Source of the DNA: Geothrix rubra
GTDB lineage: Bacteria > Acidobacteriota > Holophagae > Holophagales > Holophagaceae
Length of the DNA: 64,000 nucleotides
Direction: 5' to 3'
Assembly: GCF_030268065.1 (NCBI RefSeq)
Contig: NZ_BSDD01000002.1
Coordinates: 620,001-684,000 of the forward strand
Shown here: positions 46,130-53,921 of the stretch, piece after piece
Position numbering within the stretch: the stretch's first letter is position 1
How the letters are laid out: every line of letters starts with the position of its first letter
Program-made: the position numbers and the translations under genes
The notes under the pieces: model-generated
The model's input: only the letters and a program-made list of their open reading frames with translations
Database searches by the model: none
Told to the model about the DNA's origin: nothing

Positions 46130-48670
46130 TCAGGGCCGCAGCAGGACGCTCAGGGTGACCACGGTCCGGTCCTTCATGGCCCCATCCAGGGGGCGGTGGA
46201 TCCCGAGGCTGAAGCGGAGGTTCCCCGCCACCCGGCGCACCACGTCCAGGGGCAGGCCCAGCCGGTCGCTGTCCAGCTCCAGGCCTGCCACCCGCTGGGC
46301 GGCCGGGCGGGGGGCCGCGGCGTCCCACACGACGCTGTGCTCGACGTAGGCCTCCAGGGGCCCGAGCCCCACGCCGCCCCGCAGGCGGCGCAGGCGGTCG
46401 CCTGTGGCCGTGTAGGCGGGGAGGGCGGCCTGGGCCAGGCGGTTGAGGTCGAGGCTCTCCGGCAGGAGCGAGGTGGCCACGCCGCCCAGGTGGAAGCGGT
46501 CCAGGGCGGTGGGGTCGCCGGAGAGGCGGCCCTCCTCCCAGCGAAGCGTGAGCGGCGCCCAGGGATTGATCCAGCCGGCGGCCAGGGAGGCCCGGGCCAG
46601 GGTCCAGTCCTGGCCACCGGTGCGGCCGGACTGCCAGGCGGCCCGCCCGGAGAGGCTGGCGCCCTGGCGATCCGCGGTCCACCAGCTGCCCCAGGCGCCG
46701 CGGAGGCCCGCCACGGCGCGGTCCACCCCGGGCCGGCCCGCGAGGACCACGCGCTCGAAGGCGAGGGAGGGGACGAGGAGCGTCCGGGGCCTTCCCAGGT
46801 CCTCCCGGGTGAGGGCCAGCTCCGCGCCGCGGCGCTCCTGGTCGTAGCCCGAGGCGGGCGCGAAGCGCTGGCTGGAGGGGCGCGCCAGCACGGAGAAGAG
46901 CTGGAAGGAGGGCGCCCAGCGCCAGCCGTGCCAGGAGAGACCCGTCTGGCCGCCCCGGGGCCCGGCGCCGTCGCCGAGGCCCGCCAGCACCTGCCAGTTG
47001 AGGCGGCCCAGGATGTCGTTGCCGCCCGCGCCCACCTGGGCGCTGAGGCCCGAGGGGGTCACGCTGTAGCCGGCGAGGGAGAAGGCCTTGAGGCTCTCGC
47101 CCACCCGGTAGGGATGGGGCTCGGGTGCGGGCCCCGGCGGGGGCAGGGGATCCGGCTCGTCCGGCCGCGGCAGCACGGTTTCCGGCGCCATGGGGGCGGG
47201 ATCGGCGGGCAGGGGGCCCGCCGGCAGGGCGGGCTGGGTGGGGTCCAGCTTCCGGATCTCCACCCCCGTGGCCGTGAGCCGGGAGAAGTAGAGCGTCTTG
47301 CCATCGGGCGTGGGGGCCGGATCCCAGGCGGCGGAGAGGGTGCGGGTCAGCGGGTGGCCGGCGGCGTCCTTCAGGTTCCAGACGCCGTCCACCTCCCCCC
47401 AGGCGAAGGCCGGGGGCTTCGCGGCGGGGACGGCGGCCGGGGGTGTCCCGCCGCGCAGGGTCCAGCGCCGCGCCTGGGGCCGCAGCACCCCTTCGGCGTC
47501 GGGCAGGCGGAGCTGGAACGAGACCGCCTGTGAACCGGCCCAGACCGGCTGCCAGGGGAGCGAGCCATCCAGGGGCGGAATGCGCCAGGTGGGTGGGACG
47601 CGGGGCACGCGGGGCGCGTGGTCCGGCAGCTCCTCGGGATCCTTCGGGGCCTCCGGCGCCGGGGCCTTGGCCCGCAGGTCCCAGATGTAGATGCCGGGCT
47701 TCTTCGGATCCCGCACCAGGGCCATGAGGCGGCCTCCGTCGGGGCTCACGGACAGGTCGCTGGTCCAGCCGTCCAGGCCCGTGAACACCGTGCCTTCGCG
47801 CAGGGCACCCCCGGCCTCGGCCCGGCGCTCCAGCTCCAGGGCGTCGTGGGTGACCTCCGCGCAGAAGCGCTGGTAGCCGTCCCTCGCGGTGAACCCGAAG
47901 GTGGCGGTGAAGGCCTCGTCGAAGGAGCGCCGCCTGGGACTGGCCAGCCGCTTCCAGAGCCCCTGGAAGACCTTGGGGTCCTGGGCGCGGCGCTCCAGCC
48001 ATTCCAGGTAGGCGCTGCCTTCCAGGTAGGCCATGGCGCCGCCCAGGAAGCCGCCCGTGCCATCCAGGGCCCTGTAGGGCGTGAGCTTGCCCTCCCGGGC
48101 CCACTGGCGCAGCACCGCCGCCCGGAAGGCCCCGTGGGGCCGGCCGCTGCCCGTGAGCTTCCCCTCCAGGAGGGTGGCGTAGCCCTCGATCACCCACCGC
48201 GGGCACTTCTCCACCACCGGGCCCAGCACCTCGGTCCAGCGCCGCCACAGCCCGGGCTTCCGCGCGGGCCAGAGCAGGTGGTGCATGTGCCCGAGCTCGT
48301 GGGTGAGCACCAGCTCGGGCCAGCTCCGCAGGTGGCCGATGGCCGAGTCGGGCTCCGGCGGGGTCTTCCAGAGGACCACAAAGGGGCGCCGGAGCAGGGG
48401 GAAGGCCATGCCGTTCGCCGTCATCATCGGGTCGAGGATGAGGATGTCGATGGGCCGCGGGTACACGTAGCCCACCAGGCCCAGGTAGCGATCGTGGATC
48501 GCCTCCACCCGGGCGGCCGCGTCCCGGCCGAAGGCCTCGAAGGCCGCCGGGCAGTGGATGCGGTAGTGGGCCGTGGTGAAGGTGATCCAGGTCGCGTCCG
48601 GTGCCTGCACACGCGGAGCGGCCAAGGCCGGCAGGGCCAGCAGACAGGGCAGGAGGACGCGGGGGCGCAT
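46130..48670 (-). CDS. Exported peptidase-MA-like / propeller / barrel composite protein
   Basis: An 846-residue protein with signal MRPRVLLPCLLALPALA. Residues about 25-260 form a gluzincin-like domain with VLTHELGHMHHLLWP (H-E-x-x-H near 124). Residues about 280-500 have WD40/TolB-like repeats (DLSVSPDGGRLMAL, PAPTPDGKTLYFS) and Pro-rich linkers. The remainder (about 540-846) reads as outer-membrane strands ending VVTLSVLLRP. The layout suggests a protease tethered to or displayed from an outer-membrane barrel. Start 48670 is chosen for the signal peptide; upstream ATGs at 48691 and 48703 are possible. Confidence 0.68.
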   Translation of the reverse strand: MRPRVLLPCLLALPALAAPRVQAPDATWITFTTAHYRIHCPAAFEAFGRDAAARVEAIHDRYLGLVGYVYPRPIDILILDPMMTANGMAFPLLRRPFVVLWKTPPEPDSAIGHLRSWPELVLTHELGHMHHLLWPARKPGLWRRWTEVLGPVVEKCPRWVIEGYATLLEGKLTGSGRPHGAFRAAVLRQWAREGKLTPYRALDGTGGFLGGAMAYLEGSAYLEWLERRAQDPKVFQGLWKRLASPRRRSFDEAFTATFGFTARDGYQRFCAEVTHDALELERRAEAGGALREGTVFTGLDGWTSDLSVSPDGGRLMALVRDPKKPGIYIWDLRAKAPAPEAPKDPEELPDHAPRVPRVPPTWRIPPLDGSLPWQPVWAGSQAVSFQLRLPDAEGVLRPQARRWTLRGGTPPAAVPAAKPPAFAWGEVDGVWNLKDAAGHPLTRTLSAAWDPAPTPDGKTLYFSRLTATGVEIRKLDPTQPALPAGPLPADPAPMAPETVLPRPDEPDPLPPPGPAPEPHPYRVGESLKAFSLAGYSVTPSGLSAQVGAGGNDILGRLNWQVLAGLGDGAGPRGGQTGLSWHGWRWAPSFQLFSVLARPSSQRFAPASGYDQERRGAELALTREDLGRPRTLLVPSLAFERVVLAGRPGVDRAVAGLRGAWGSWWTADRQGASLSGRAAWQSGRTGGQDWTLARASLAAGWINPWAPLTLRWEEGRLSGDPTALDRFHLGGVATSLLPESLDLNRLAQAALPAYTATGDRLRRLRGGVGLGPLEAYVEHSVVWDAAAPRPAAQRVAGLELDSDRLGLPLDVVRRVAGNLRFSLGIHRPLDGAMKDRTVVTLSVLLRP

Positions 48671-48730
48671 CTCTCCAGTGTGCCAAGCCATGACGGCCGT
48701 CACTAATTGAGACGTTGTCGCAAAAAATAC

Positions 48731-48759
48731 TTGATCCGGAAATAAAATTTATTAAGACT
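48731..48759 (+). promoter_or_regulatory. Promoter of the apbE operon
   Basis: TTGATC (48731-48736), 17-bp spacer, AAGACT (48754-48759), then 7 bases to ATG 48767. The transcript would start at or one base before the ATG, again leaderless. The surrounding AT-rich tract (48720-48768) is the only one of its kind nearby and also serves the divergent gene. Confidence 0.55.
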
Positions 48760-48766
48760 CATTCTC

Positions 48767-49693
48767 ATGTTTGGACACCCCGCCTTCTTCCCCCTGGTTC
48801 CCGTCCTGGCCATGACCCTGGCCCTGGACCGGACGGTGCTGGCCATGGGCACCCAGCTCCGCATCCACCTGGAGGGACCCGGGGATCCCGGAGTCGGGTC
48901 GGAGGCGGCCCTCCGGGAGGCCTCCCGCATCGAGGTGGCCTGTTCCACCTGGGATCCCGCGTCGTCCTGGAGCCGTCTGAACGCCGCGGGCGGACGGCCG
49001 GTGGCCCTGGATGGGGAGTGGCTGGACCTCCTGGCGGAGGTGCAGGCCTGGCAGGTCTGCACGGAGGGCGCCTTCGACCCCGCGCTGGGAGCCCTGATGA
49101 AGGCCTGGGGGATCCGCGAGGGTGGGCACCGCCGGCCGACCACGCTGGAACTCGAACGGGCCCGGCAGGCCTCCGGCTCCGCCCTGCTGGTCCTGGACCG
49201 GAAGGGGGGGACGGCCCGGTTCCTGGACCCCGGGGCGGCCCTGGAGGAGGGTGGCTTCCTCAAGGGCTACGCCCTGGACCGCATGCGGGCGGCGACGGCC
49301 GCGCCCTCCGGGCTCCTGGACTTCGGGGGCCAGCTGCTGGCCTGGGGCCATCCGGTGGAGGCGGCCATCGCCGATCCCCTGGACCGCCAGCGCCCCCGTC
49401 TGACGCTCCTCCTGAAGGACGCGTCGCTCTCCTGCAGCGGCACCTCCGAGCGGGGCCGCCACATCCTCGATCCCCGCACCGGGGAGCCCAGCCCGGCCTG
49501 GGGCAGCGTGGCCGTGGTGGCCACCGAGGGCCTCACGGCCGACATCCTCTCCACCGCCCTCTACGTGCTGGGCCCCGAGCGGGGCCTGGCCTGGGCCGAA
49601 CGCCACGGCACGGCGGCGGCCTTCCTGTTGAACGACGGGACGATCCGCACGAGCGCGGCGTTCCGCGCCCTGCATCCCAAGGAGCTCCGATGA
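48767..49693 (+). CDS. apbE: FAD:protein FMN transferase ApbE
   Basis: A 308-residue ApbE, which attaches FMN covalently to a Thr/Ser in target proteins. Motifs: MGTQLRIHLEG, EVACSTWDPASSWSRLN, a GGFLKGYALDRM region, LLDFGGQLLAWG, CSGTSERGRHILDPRTG and ADILSTALYVLG. The N-terminus is hydrophobic, fitting export. There is no Shine-Dalgarno; the promoter places +1 at about the ATG. It heads an operon whose third gene contains an FMN-attachment motif. Confidence 0.9.
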   Translation: MFGHPAFFPLVPVLAMTLALDRTVLAMGTQLRIHLEGPGDPGVGSEAALREASRIEVACSTWDPASSWSRLNAAGGRPVALDGEWLDLLAEVQAWQVCTEGAFDPALGALMKAWGIREGGHRRPTTLELERARQASGSALLVLDRKGGTARFLDPGAALEEGGFLKGYALDRMRAATAAPSGLLDFGGQLLAWGHPVEAAIADPLDRQRPRLTLLLKDASLSCSGTSERGRHILDPRTGEPSPAWGSVAVVATEGLTADILSTALYVLGPERGLAWAERHGTAAAFLLNDGTIRTSAAFRALHPKELR

Positions 49694-50955
49694 AGTCCCT
49701 GCTCACCCCCCTGGTCCTCGCCCTCCTGGCCCTTCCCGCCTTTGCGCAGGAGAAGACAGACACGGACAAGCGCGTGGCGGACCTCGAACGCCGGCTCGAC
49801 GCCATGTCGCGCGAGCTGGAATCGCAGCGCGCCGGCACGGCCATGCCCGCCGCCCCCACGGAAGGCCGCTTCGGCCTGGCCCCCAGCGCCAGCAAGGTCT
49901 ACGACGCACCCGCCGGCCTGAGCATCGGCGGCTACGGGGAGCTGCTCTACCAGGGCAAGGCCGCCACCCTGCAGGACGGCACCCACGTGGGCAGCGACAA
50001 GTCGGTGGACGCCCTGCGGATGGTGCTCTACACGGGCTACAAGTTCAGCGACCGCATCGTGTTCAACTCGGAGATCGAGTTCGAGCACGGCGGCTACAGC
50101 GACGAGCACCCCGAGGGCGAGGCCATCGCCGAGTTCTACTACCTGGACTTCCTGCTCACGAAGGGCCTGAACATCCGAGCCGGCCAGATGCTGGTGCCCA
50201 TGGGCTTCGTGAATGAGATCCACGAGCCGCCGGCCTTCCTTGGGGCCCGCCGACCCCTGGTGGAGCAGACCATCATCCCCACCACCTGGCACGAGAACGG
50301 CGTGGGCATCCACGGCGACCTGCCGGGCAACCTCACCTACCGCGTCTACCTGATGGACGGGTTGGAGGCCTCCCGCTTCAACGCCGGGGGCATCGCCGAC
50401 GGCCGCCAGGACGGCAACAAGGCCAACGCCCAGAGCCCGGCGTGGACCGGCCGCCTGGACTGGACGCCGCGGCCGGGGGTGCTCCTCGGCGGCAGCTTCT
50501 ACACCGGCAACAGCAACCAGACGGGCACCGGCGAGGCCATCCGCACCACCCTCTGGGACGCCCACGCCGAGTACCGGGCCGGGGGACTCCAGCTCCGGGG
50601 CCTCTACGCGCGGACCACCCTCGGCCAGGCCGGCGTGGCCGCCCTGGCGCCCGCGGATCCCGCCCGCGCGGTGGGCGTGCGCCAGTGGGGCGGCTACCTG
50701 GAGGCGGGCTACGACGTGCTCCGGGGCTCGCGCCAGGCCCTCATCCCCTACCTGCGCTGGGAGCGCCTGGATGCCCAGCAGGCCGTGGTGCCGGGCGTCC
50801 CCGTGGATGGCGCCCAGGGCCAGGCCCTCGTGACGGCGGGGCTGGCCTACAAGCCCATCCCCCAGGTGGCCGTGAAGGCCGACTGGACGCGCGCCGAGAA
50901 CCGGGCCCGCACGGGCCGCGACCAGCTGAGCCTCTCGCTCGGCTACACCTTCTGA
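49690..50955 (+). CDS. OprO/OprP-type porin
   Basis: A 421-residue exported protein (signal MKSLLTPLVLALLALPAFA). A short coiled coil (DKRVADLERRLDAMSRELES) precedes a barrel with SIGGYGELLYQGK, VFNSEIEFEHGG, AGQMLVPMGFVNE and the C-terminal LSLSLGYTF. This fits phosphate-selective-porin family barrels that often carry an N-terminal coiled coil. Its start overlaps apbE (ATGA). Its substrate in this operon is unknown. Confidence 0.8.
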   Translation: MKSLLTPLVLALLALPAFAQEKTDTDKRVADLERRLDAMSRELESQRAGTAMPAAPTEGRFGLAPSASKVYDAPAGLSIGGYGELLYQGKAATLQDGTHVGSDKSVDALRMVLYTGYKFSDRIVFNSEIEFEHGGYSDEHPEGEAIAEFYYLDFLLTKGLNIRAGQMLVPMGFVNEIHEPPAFLGARRPLVEQTIIPTTWHENGVGIHGDLPGNLTYRVYLMDGLEASRFNAGGIADGRQDGNKANAQSPAWTGRLDWTPRPGVLLGGSFYTGNSNQTGTGEAIRTTLWDAHAEYRAGGLQLRGLYARTTLGQAGVAALAPADPARAVGVRQWGGYLEAGYDVLRGSRQALIPYLRWERLDAQQAVVPGVPVDGAQGQALVTAGLAYKPIPQVAVKADWTRAENRARTGRDQLSLSLGYTF

Positions 50956-50962
50956 GGTCCCG

Positions 50963-51481
50963 ATGATCCGCATCCTCGCCCCCTTCGCCCTCGCCCTGCC
51001 CCTCTTCGCCGCCCTTCCCACGCCCCAGGAGGCGCTGGCCCTGGCCTTCCCCGGCGCCCAGCTCAGCCGGAAGGAGGTCATCCTCACGGACGCCCAGGCG
51101 GCGCAGGCCCGGGCCCTCGCCAAGGGCGACCTGCCGGGGCGGTGGACCGTAGCCTACGAGGCGCGGAAGGACGGACGGCTGATGGGAGTGGGCCTCTTCG
51201 ACACCCACCGGGTCCGCACCCTGAACGAGACCATGCTGGTGGCCGTGTCCCCCGAGGGCCGCGTCCTCCGGGTGGAGGTGGTGGTCTTCCACGAGCCCCA
51301 GGAGTACCTGGCGAAGCAGGCCTGGGTGCGGCAGTTCGAGGGGAAGGCCCTGGACGACCACCTGAGCCTGAAGGGCGAGATCCACCCCCTCTCCGGGGCC
51401 ACCCTCACCGCCAACGCCATGACGGATGCCGCCCGCCGCTGCCTGGCCCTCTGGCAGGTGCTCTACGGGGGCGCGAAATGA
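50963..51481 (+). CDS. Exported FMN-binding-domain protein, likely ApbE substrate
   Basis: A 172-residue protein with signal MIRILAPFALALPLFAALP and one FMN_bind domain. The flavinylation motif SGATLT (Ser144-Thr147) is present; FMN would be linked to Thr147, as in RnfG/NqrC/NosR. It is therefore a periplasmic one-electron flavin carrier. It follows the porin by 7 bases and overlaps the next gene. Confidence 0.86.
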   Translation: MIRILAPFALALPLFAALPTPQEALALAFPGAQLSRKEVILTDAQAAQARALAKGDLPGRWTVAYEARKDGRLMGVGLFDTHRVRTLNETMLVAVSPEGRVLRVEVVVFHEPQEYLAKQAWVRQFEGKALDDHLSLKGEIHPLSGATLTANAMTDAARRCLALWQVLYGGAK

Positions 51482-51933
51482 GCCCCCTGGAGCGCTGGAG
51501 CCTCCACGCCGCGGCGTGGCTCACGGCGGCGACCGGCCTCCTGGACGGCGGCCTGCGCTGGTTCGGTCAGCGGATGGGGGAGTTCGGACCGGAGCCCAGT
51601 CCCTGGCTGGGGCTGGCCCAGCACCTCCACGTGCTGGTGGCGCCCCTGCTCGTGTTCACCCTGGGCGTCATGGTGCGGGGCCACCTGTGGGCCCGCCTGC
51701 GGACGGGAGCGAACGGCCGGCGGACGGGCCTGGGCCTGGCCTTCCTCATCGCCCCCATGGTGCTCTCGGGCTACGCCGTGCAGGTGGCCACGGACCCCGC
51801 ATGGCGGACCGCCCTCTCCTGGACCCACGGCCTCAGTGCGGGCCTCTTCCTCCTGGCCTATGGCGGGCACGCCCTGCGCACGCTGCTGGCCGCGCGCGGA
51901 GTCCCGCGGGGCGTGGCCATCCTCGGGCGGTAG
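51478..51933 (+). CDS. Four-helix membrane protein, cytochrome b-like (DUF4405-type)
   Basis: A 151-residue protein with four hydrophobic helices. Paired histidines lie in helix-facing positions (QHLHVLVAPLLVF; WTHGLSAGLFLLAYGGHALR), suggesting bound haem b. Such DUF4405-like proteins are often found with FMN-binding proteins and ApbE and would pass quinol electrons to the periplasmic flavin. Its ATG overlaps the FMN-binding gene stop. Confidence 0.74.
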   Translation: MSPLERWSLHAAAWLTAATGLLDGGLRWFGQRMGEFGPEPSPWLGLAQHLHVLVAPLLVFTLGVMVRGHLWARLRTGANGRRTGLGLAFLIAPMVLSGYAVQVATDPAWRTALSWTHGLSAGLFLLAYGGHALRTLLAARGVPRGVAILGR

Positions 51934-51943
51934 GCGGTCGCAC

Positions 51944-51949
51944 TACACT
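51944..51949 (+). promoter_or_regulatory. -10 element of mutL
   Basis: TACACT, GGAGCC, then the first ATG copy (51956). Standard spacing puts +1 exactly on the A of that ATG, so the transcript would be leaderless. Confidence 0.5.
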
Positions 51950-51955
51950 GGAGCC

Positions 51956-52099
51956 ATGTCCCGCATCCGCATCCTCTCCGACCAGGTCGCGAACCAGATC
52001 GCGGCGGGCCCCTCCCGCAAAGCGCGAAGCGCGTCGCGGGAAGCGGCTCGGAACACCGCCCGCCCGCTGCGGGGTGCATGGCGGAGCGGCAACTCATGA
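51956..52099 (+). CDS. Short upstream ORF made from a duplicate of the MutL N-terminus
   Basis: A 47-codon ORF. Residues 1-18 (MSRIRILSDQVANQIAAG) repeat the MutL N-terminus with one change (Ser for Pro at position 8). The insert then codes an Arg/Ser/Ala-rich tail (PSRKARSASREAARN and on). Its TGA (52097-52099) overlaps the ATG of the true mutL, an ATGA arrangement that favours re-initiation. It lies immediately behind the predicted promoter. Translation is plausible but unproven. Confidence 0.55.
   Translation: MSRIRILSDQVANQIAAGPSRKARSASREAARNTARPLRGAWRSGNS
52010..52095 (+). other. 86-bp structured insert between the two mutL N-terminal copies
   Basis: Same length as the uvrA insert. A stem (52013-52018 with 52036-52041) encloses a GCGC-GAA-GCGC hairpin (52022-52032), and a second CCGCC/GGCGG pairing (52056-52060 with 52080-52084) follows. 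An in-frame ATG for mutL (52078) lies inside it. Its beginning CTCCCGCAAAGCG resembles CTCCGCAAGCG of the uvrA insert; otherwise the sequences differ. Confidence 0.75.
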
Positions 52100-53892
52100 G
52101 CCGCATCCGCATCCTTCCGGACCAGGTCGCGAACCAGATCGCGGCGGGCGAGGTGGTGGAGCGGCCGGCCTCGGTGCTCAAGGAACTCGTGGAGAACGCC
52201 CTGGACGCCGGGGCCACCCGCATCGAAGTGGCCTGGGAGGAGGGGGGCAAGCGGCTGCTGGAGGTGGCGGACGACGGCTGCGGCATGGCCCGCGACGAGC
52301 TCTACCTGGCCCTGGAGCGCCACGCCACCAGCAAGGTGCGCACGGCGGACGACCTGGGCCACCTGGCCACCTTCGGGTTCCGGGGCGAGGCCCTGCCGAG
52401 CATCGCCAGCGTGAGCCGCTTCGACCTGGCCAGCGCCGAGGCCGAGGGCGCCGGCCACCGCCTGCGCAGCGAGTTCGGCGTCATCCGGGAAGTGGCGCCC
52501 ATGGCCCGCAGCCGCGGGACCACCGTGACCGTGCGGGACCTCTTCGCCCAGCTCCCCGCCCGGCGGCGCTTCCTGAAATCCACCGACACGGAGCACGCCC
52601 AGCTCTGGGGCGTGGCGGCCCGCATGGCCCTGGCCTCGCCGGGCGTCCACTGGACCCTGCGCCCGGACCGCGGCGCGCCCCTGGTGCTGCCCCCCGTGGC
52701 GGATCCCGGCCTGCGGCTGGCGCCCCTGCTCGGCGAGAAGATGGCGCGCCTGGTGCCCTTCGTGAACGGCGAGCCGCCCTGGCGCCTGCGGGGCTTCGTG
52801 TCCCCGCCGGACCTCAGCTTCCGGGACCGCAACCACCTCTACCTCTTCGTCAACGGCCGGGCCGTGCGGGACCGGCTGCTGCTGGCGGCGCTCTCCGAGG
52901 CCTGGTCCGGCACCTTCGCCAAGGGTTCGTACCCGGCGGCCGTGCTTTTCCTGGAGCTGCCGCCCGAGGCGGTGGACGTGAACGTCCATCCCACCAAGGC
53001 CGAGGTCCGCTTCCGCGACCCCCAGCGCCTCTTCGCCTGGGTGCGGGGCGCCACGGAGGAGGCCTGGGCCCAGCTCCGCGGCGGCCTGGCCTCGGTGCTG
53101 GAGCTGCCCCCCAAGCCCCTGGAGGCGGAGTTCGACCTGGATCCCTCCCGGCGGGGCGAGGCCCAGCATCCCCGCCTCTGGTCCGACCATTCCGGCGGGG
53201 CCCTCGCCGCCGTGCAGGCCATGGCCGACGCCTTCGAGACCCGCCCGCTGGACCGTCCCTACGCCTATGCGACGGCGCCTTCCGCCGCCGCCGAGGCCCT
53301 GGGCGACGGGCACGGTCTGCGCTTCCTGGGCTCCTTCCAGCAGACCTACCTGCTGGTGGAGGTGGCGGGGGAGGCCGGACCGGAGCTGTGGATCGTGGAC
53401 CAGCACGTGGCCCACGAACGGGTGCTCTACGAGCGGCTGTTCCTGCGCCGCCACGCGCCGGCCATCCAGCCCCTGCTCCCCCCCCAGGCCGTTCGGCTCG
53501 GCCCCGAGGCCGTGGCGCGGCTCGCCCCCTTTTTGGAGGAGCTGCAGGCGGCGGGCGTGGAGGCCGATCCCTTCGGCGACGACGCCCTGGTGGTCCGGGG
53601 ACTTCCCGACTTCCTGGCGGACCGCGATCCGCAGGCGCTCCTGGAGGACCTGCTGGCCCGCCTGGAGCGGGAGGGCCGTGTGGACCTGGACACCTTCCGG
53701 CGCGACCTGAACGCCGAACTGGCCTGCCGCGCGGCGATCAAGAAGCACCACGCCCTGCCCGCCGACCTCGCCCTGGCCCTCGTCCGCGACCTCCTGGCCT
53801 GCCAGGTGCCGAACACCTGCCCCCATGGCCGGCCCATCCTCAAGAAGCTCAGCCTCGCCGACCTGGAGCGGAGCTTCGGGCGGCGGGTTTAG
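52096..53892 (+). CDS. mutL: DNA mismatch repair protein MutL
   Basis: A 598-residue MutL. GHKL ATPase motifs are intact: IAAGEVVERP, ELVENALDAGA, DDGCGMA, HATSK and TFGFRGEALPSI. The C-terminal domain keeps the endonuclease motif DQHVAHERVLYE together with ACRAAIK and CPHGRP, so nicking activity is expected. ATG 52096 is chosen because the canonical LPDQ N-terminus starts there. ATG 52078, in frame, lies within the insert. Expression probably depends on re-initiation after the upstream ORF. Confidence 0.96.
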   Translation: MSRIRILPDQVANQIAAGEVVERPASVLKELVENALDAGATRIEVAWEEGGKRLLEVADDGCGMARDELYLALERHATSKVRTADDLGHLATFGFRGEALPSIASVSRFDLASAEAEGAGHRLRSEFGVIREVAPMARSRGTTVTVRDLFAQLPARRRFLKSTDTEHAQLWGVAARMALASPGVHWTLRPDRGAPLVLPPVADPGLRLAPLLGEKMARLVPFVNGEPPWRLRGFVSPPDLSFRDRNHLYLFVNGRAVRDRLLLAALSEAWSGTFAKGSYPAAVLFLELPPEAVDVNVHPTKAEVRFRDPQRLFAWVRGATEEAWAQLRGGLASVLELPPKPLEAEFDLDPSRRGEAQHPRLWSDHSGGALAAVQAMADAFETRPLDRPYAYATAPSAAAEALGDGHGLRFLGSFQQTYLLVEVAGEAGPELWIVDQHVAHERVLYERLFLRRHAPAIQPLLPPQAVRLGPEAVARLAPFLEELQAAGVEADPFGDDALVVRGLPDFLADRDPQALLEDLLARLEREGRVDLDTFRRDLNAELACRAAIKKHHALPADLALALVRDLLACQVPNTCPHGRPILKKLSLADLERSFGRRV

Positions 53893-53921
53893 GAGCGGCT
53901 TCCAGGATTGGCGAGGGTGGG

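Larger units (their letters stand above)
51956..52149 (+). repeat. 54-bp direct repeat of the mutL 5' end
   Basis: 51956-52009 and 52096-52149 match at 49 of 54 bases. The differences are two bases in codon 2 (TCC/AGC, both Ser), one in codon 7 (CTC/CTT, both Leu) and two in codon 8 (TCC Ser/CCG Pro). Both copies begin exactly at ATG. Offset is 140 bases, so the copies are in different frames. Confidence 0.95.

Noticed and set aside
48745-48768. Fur box upstream of apbE
   Set aside because: GACTCATTCTCATG has one half-like segment but no symmetric partner.
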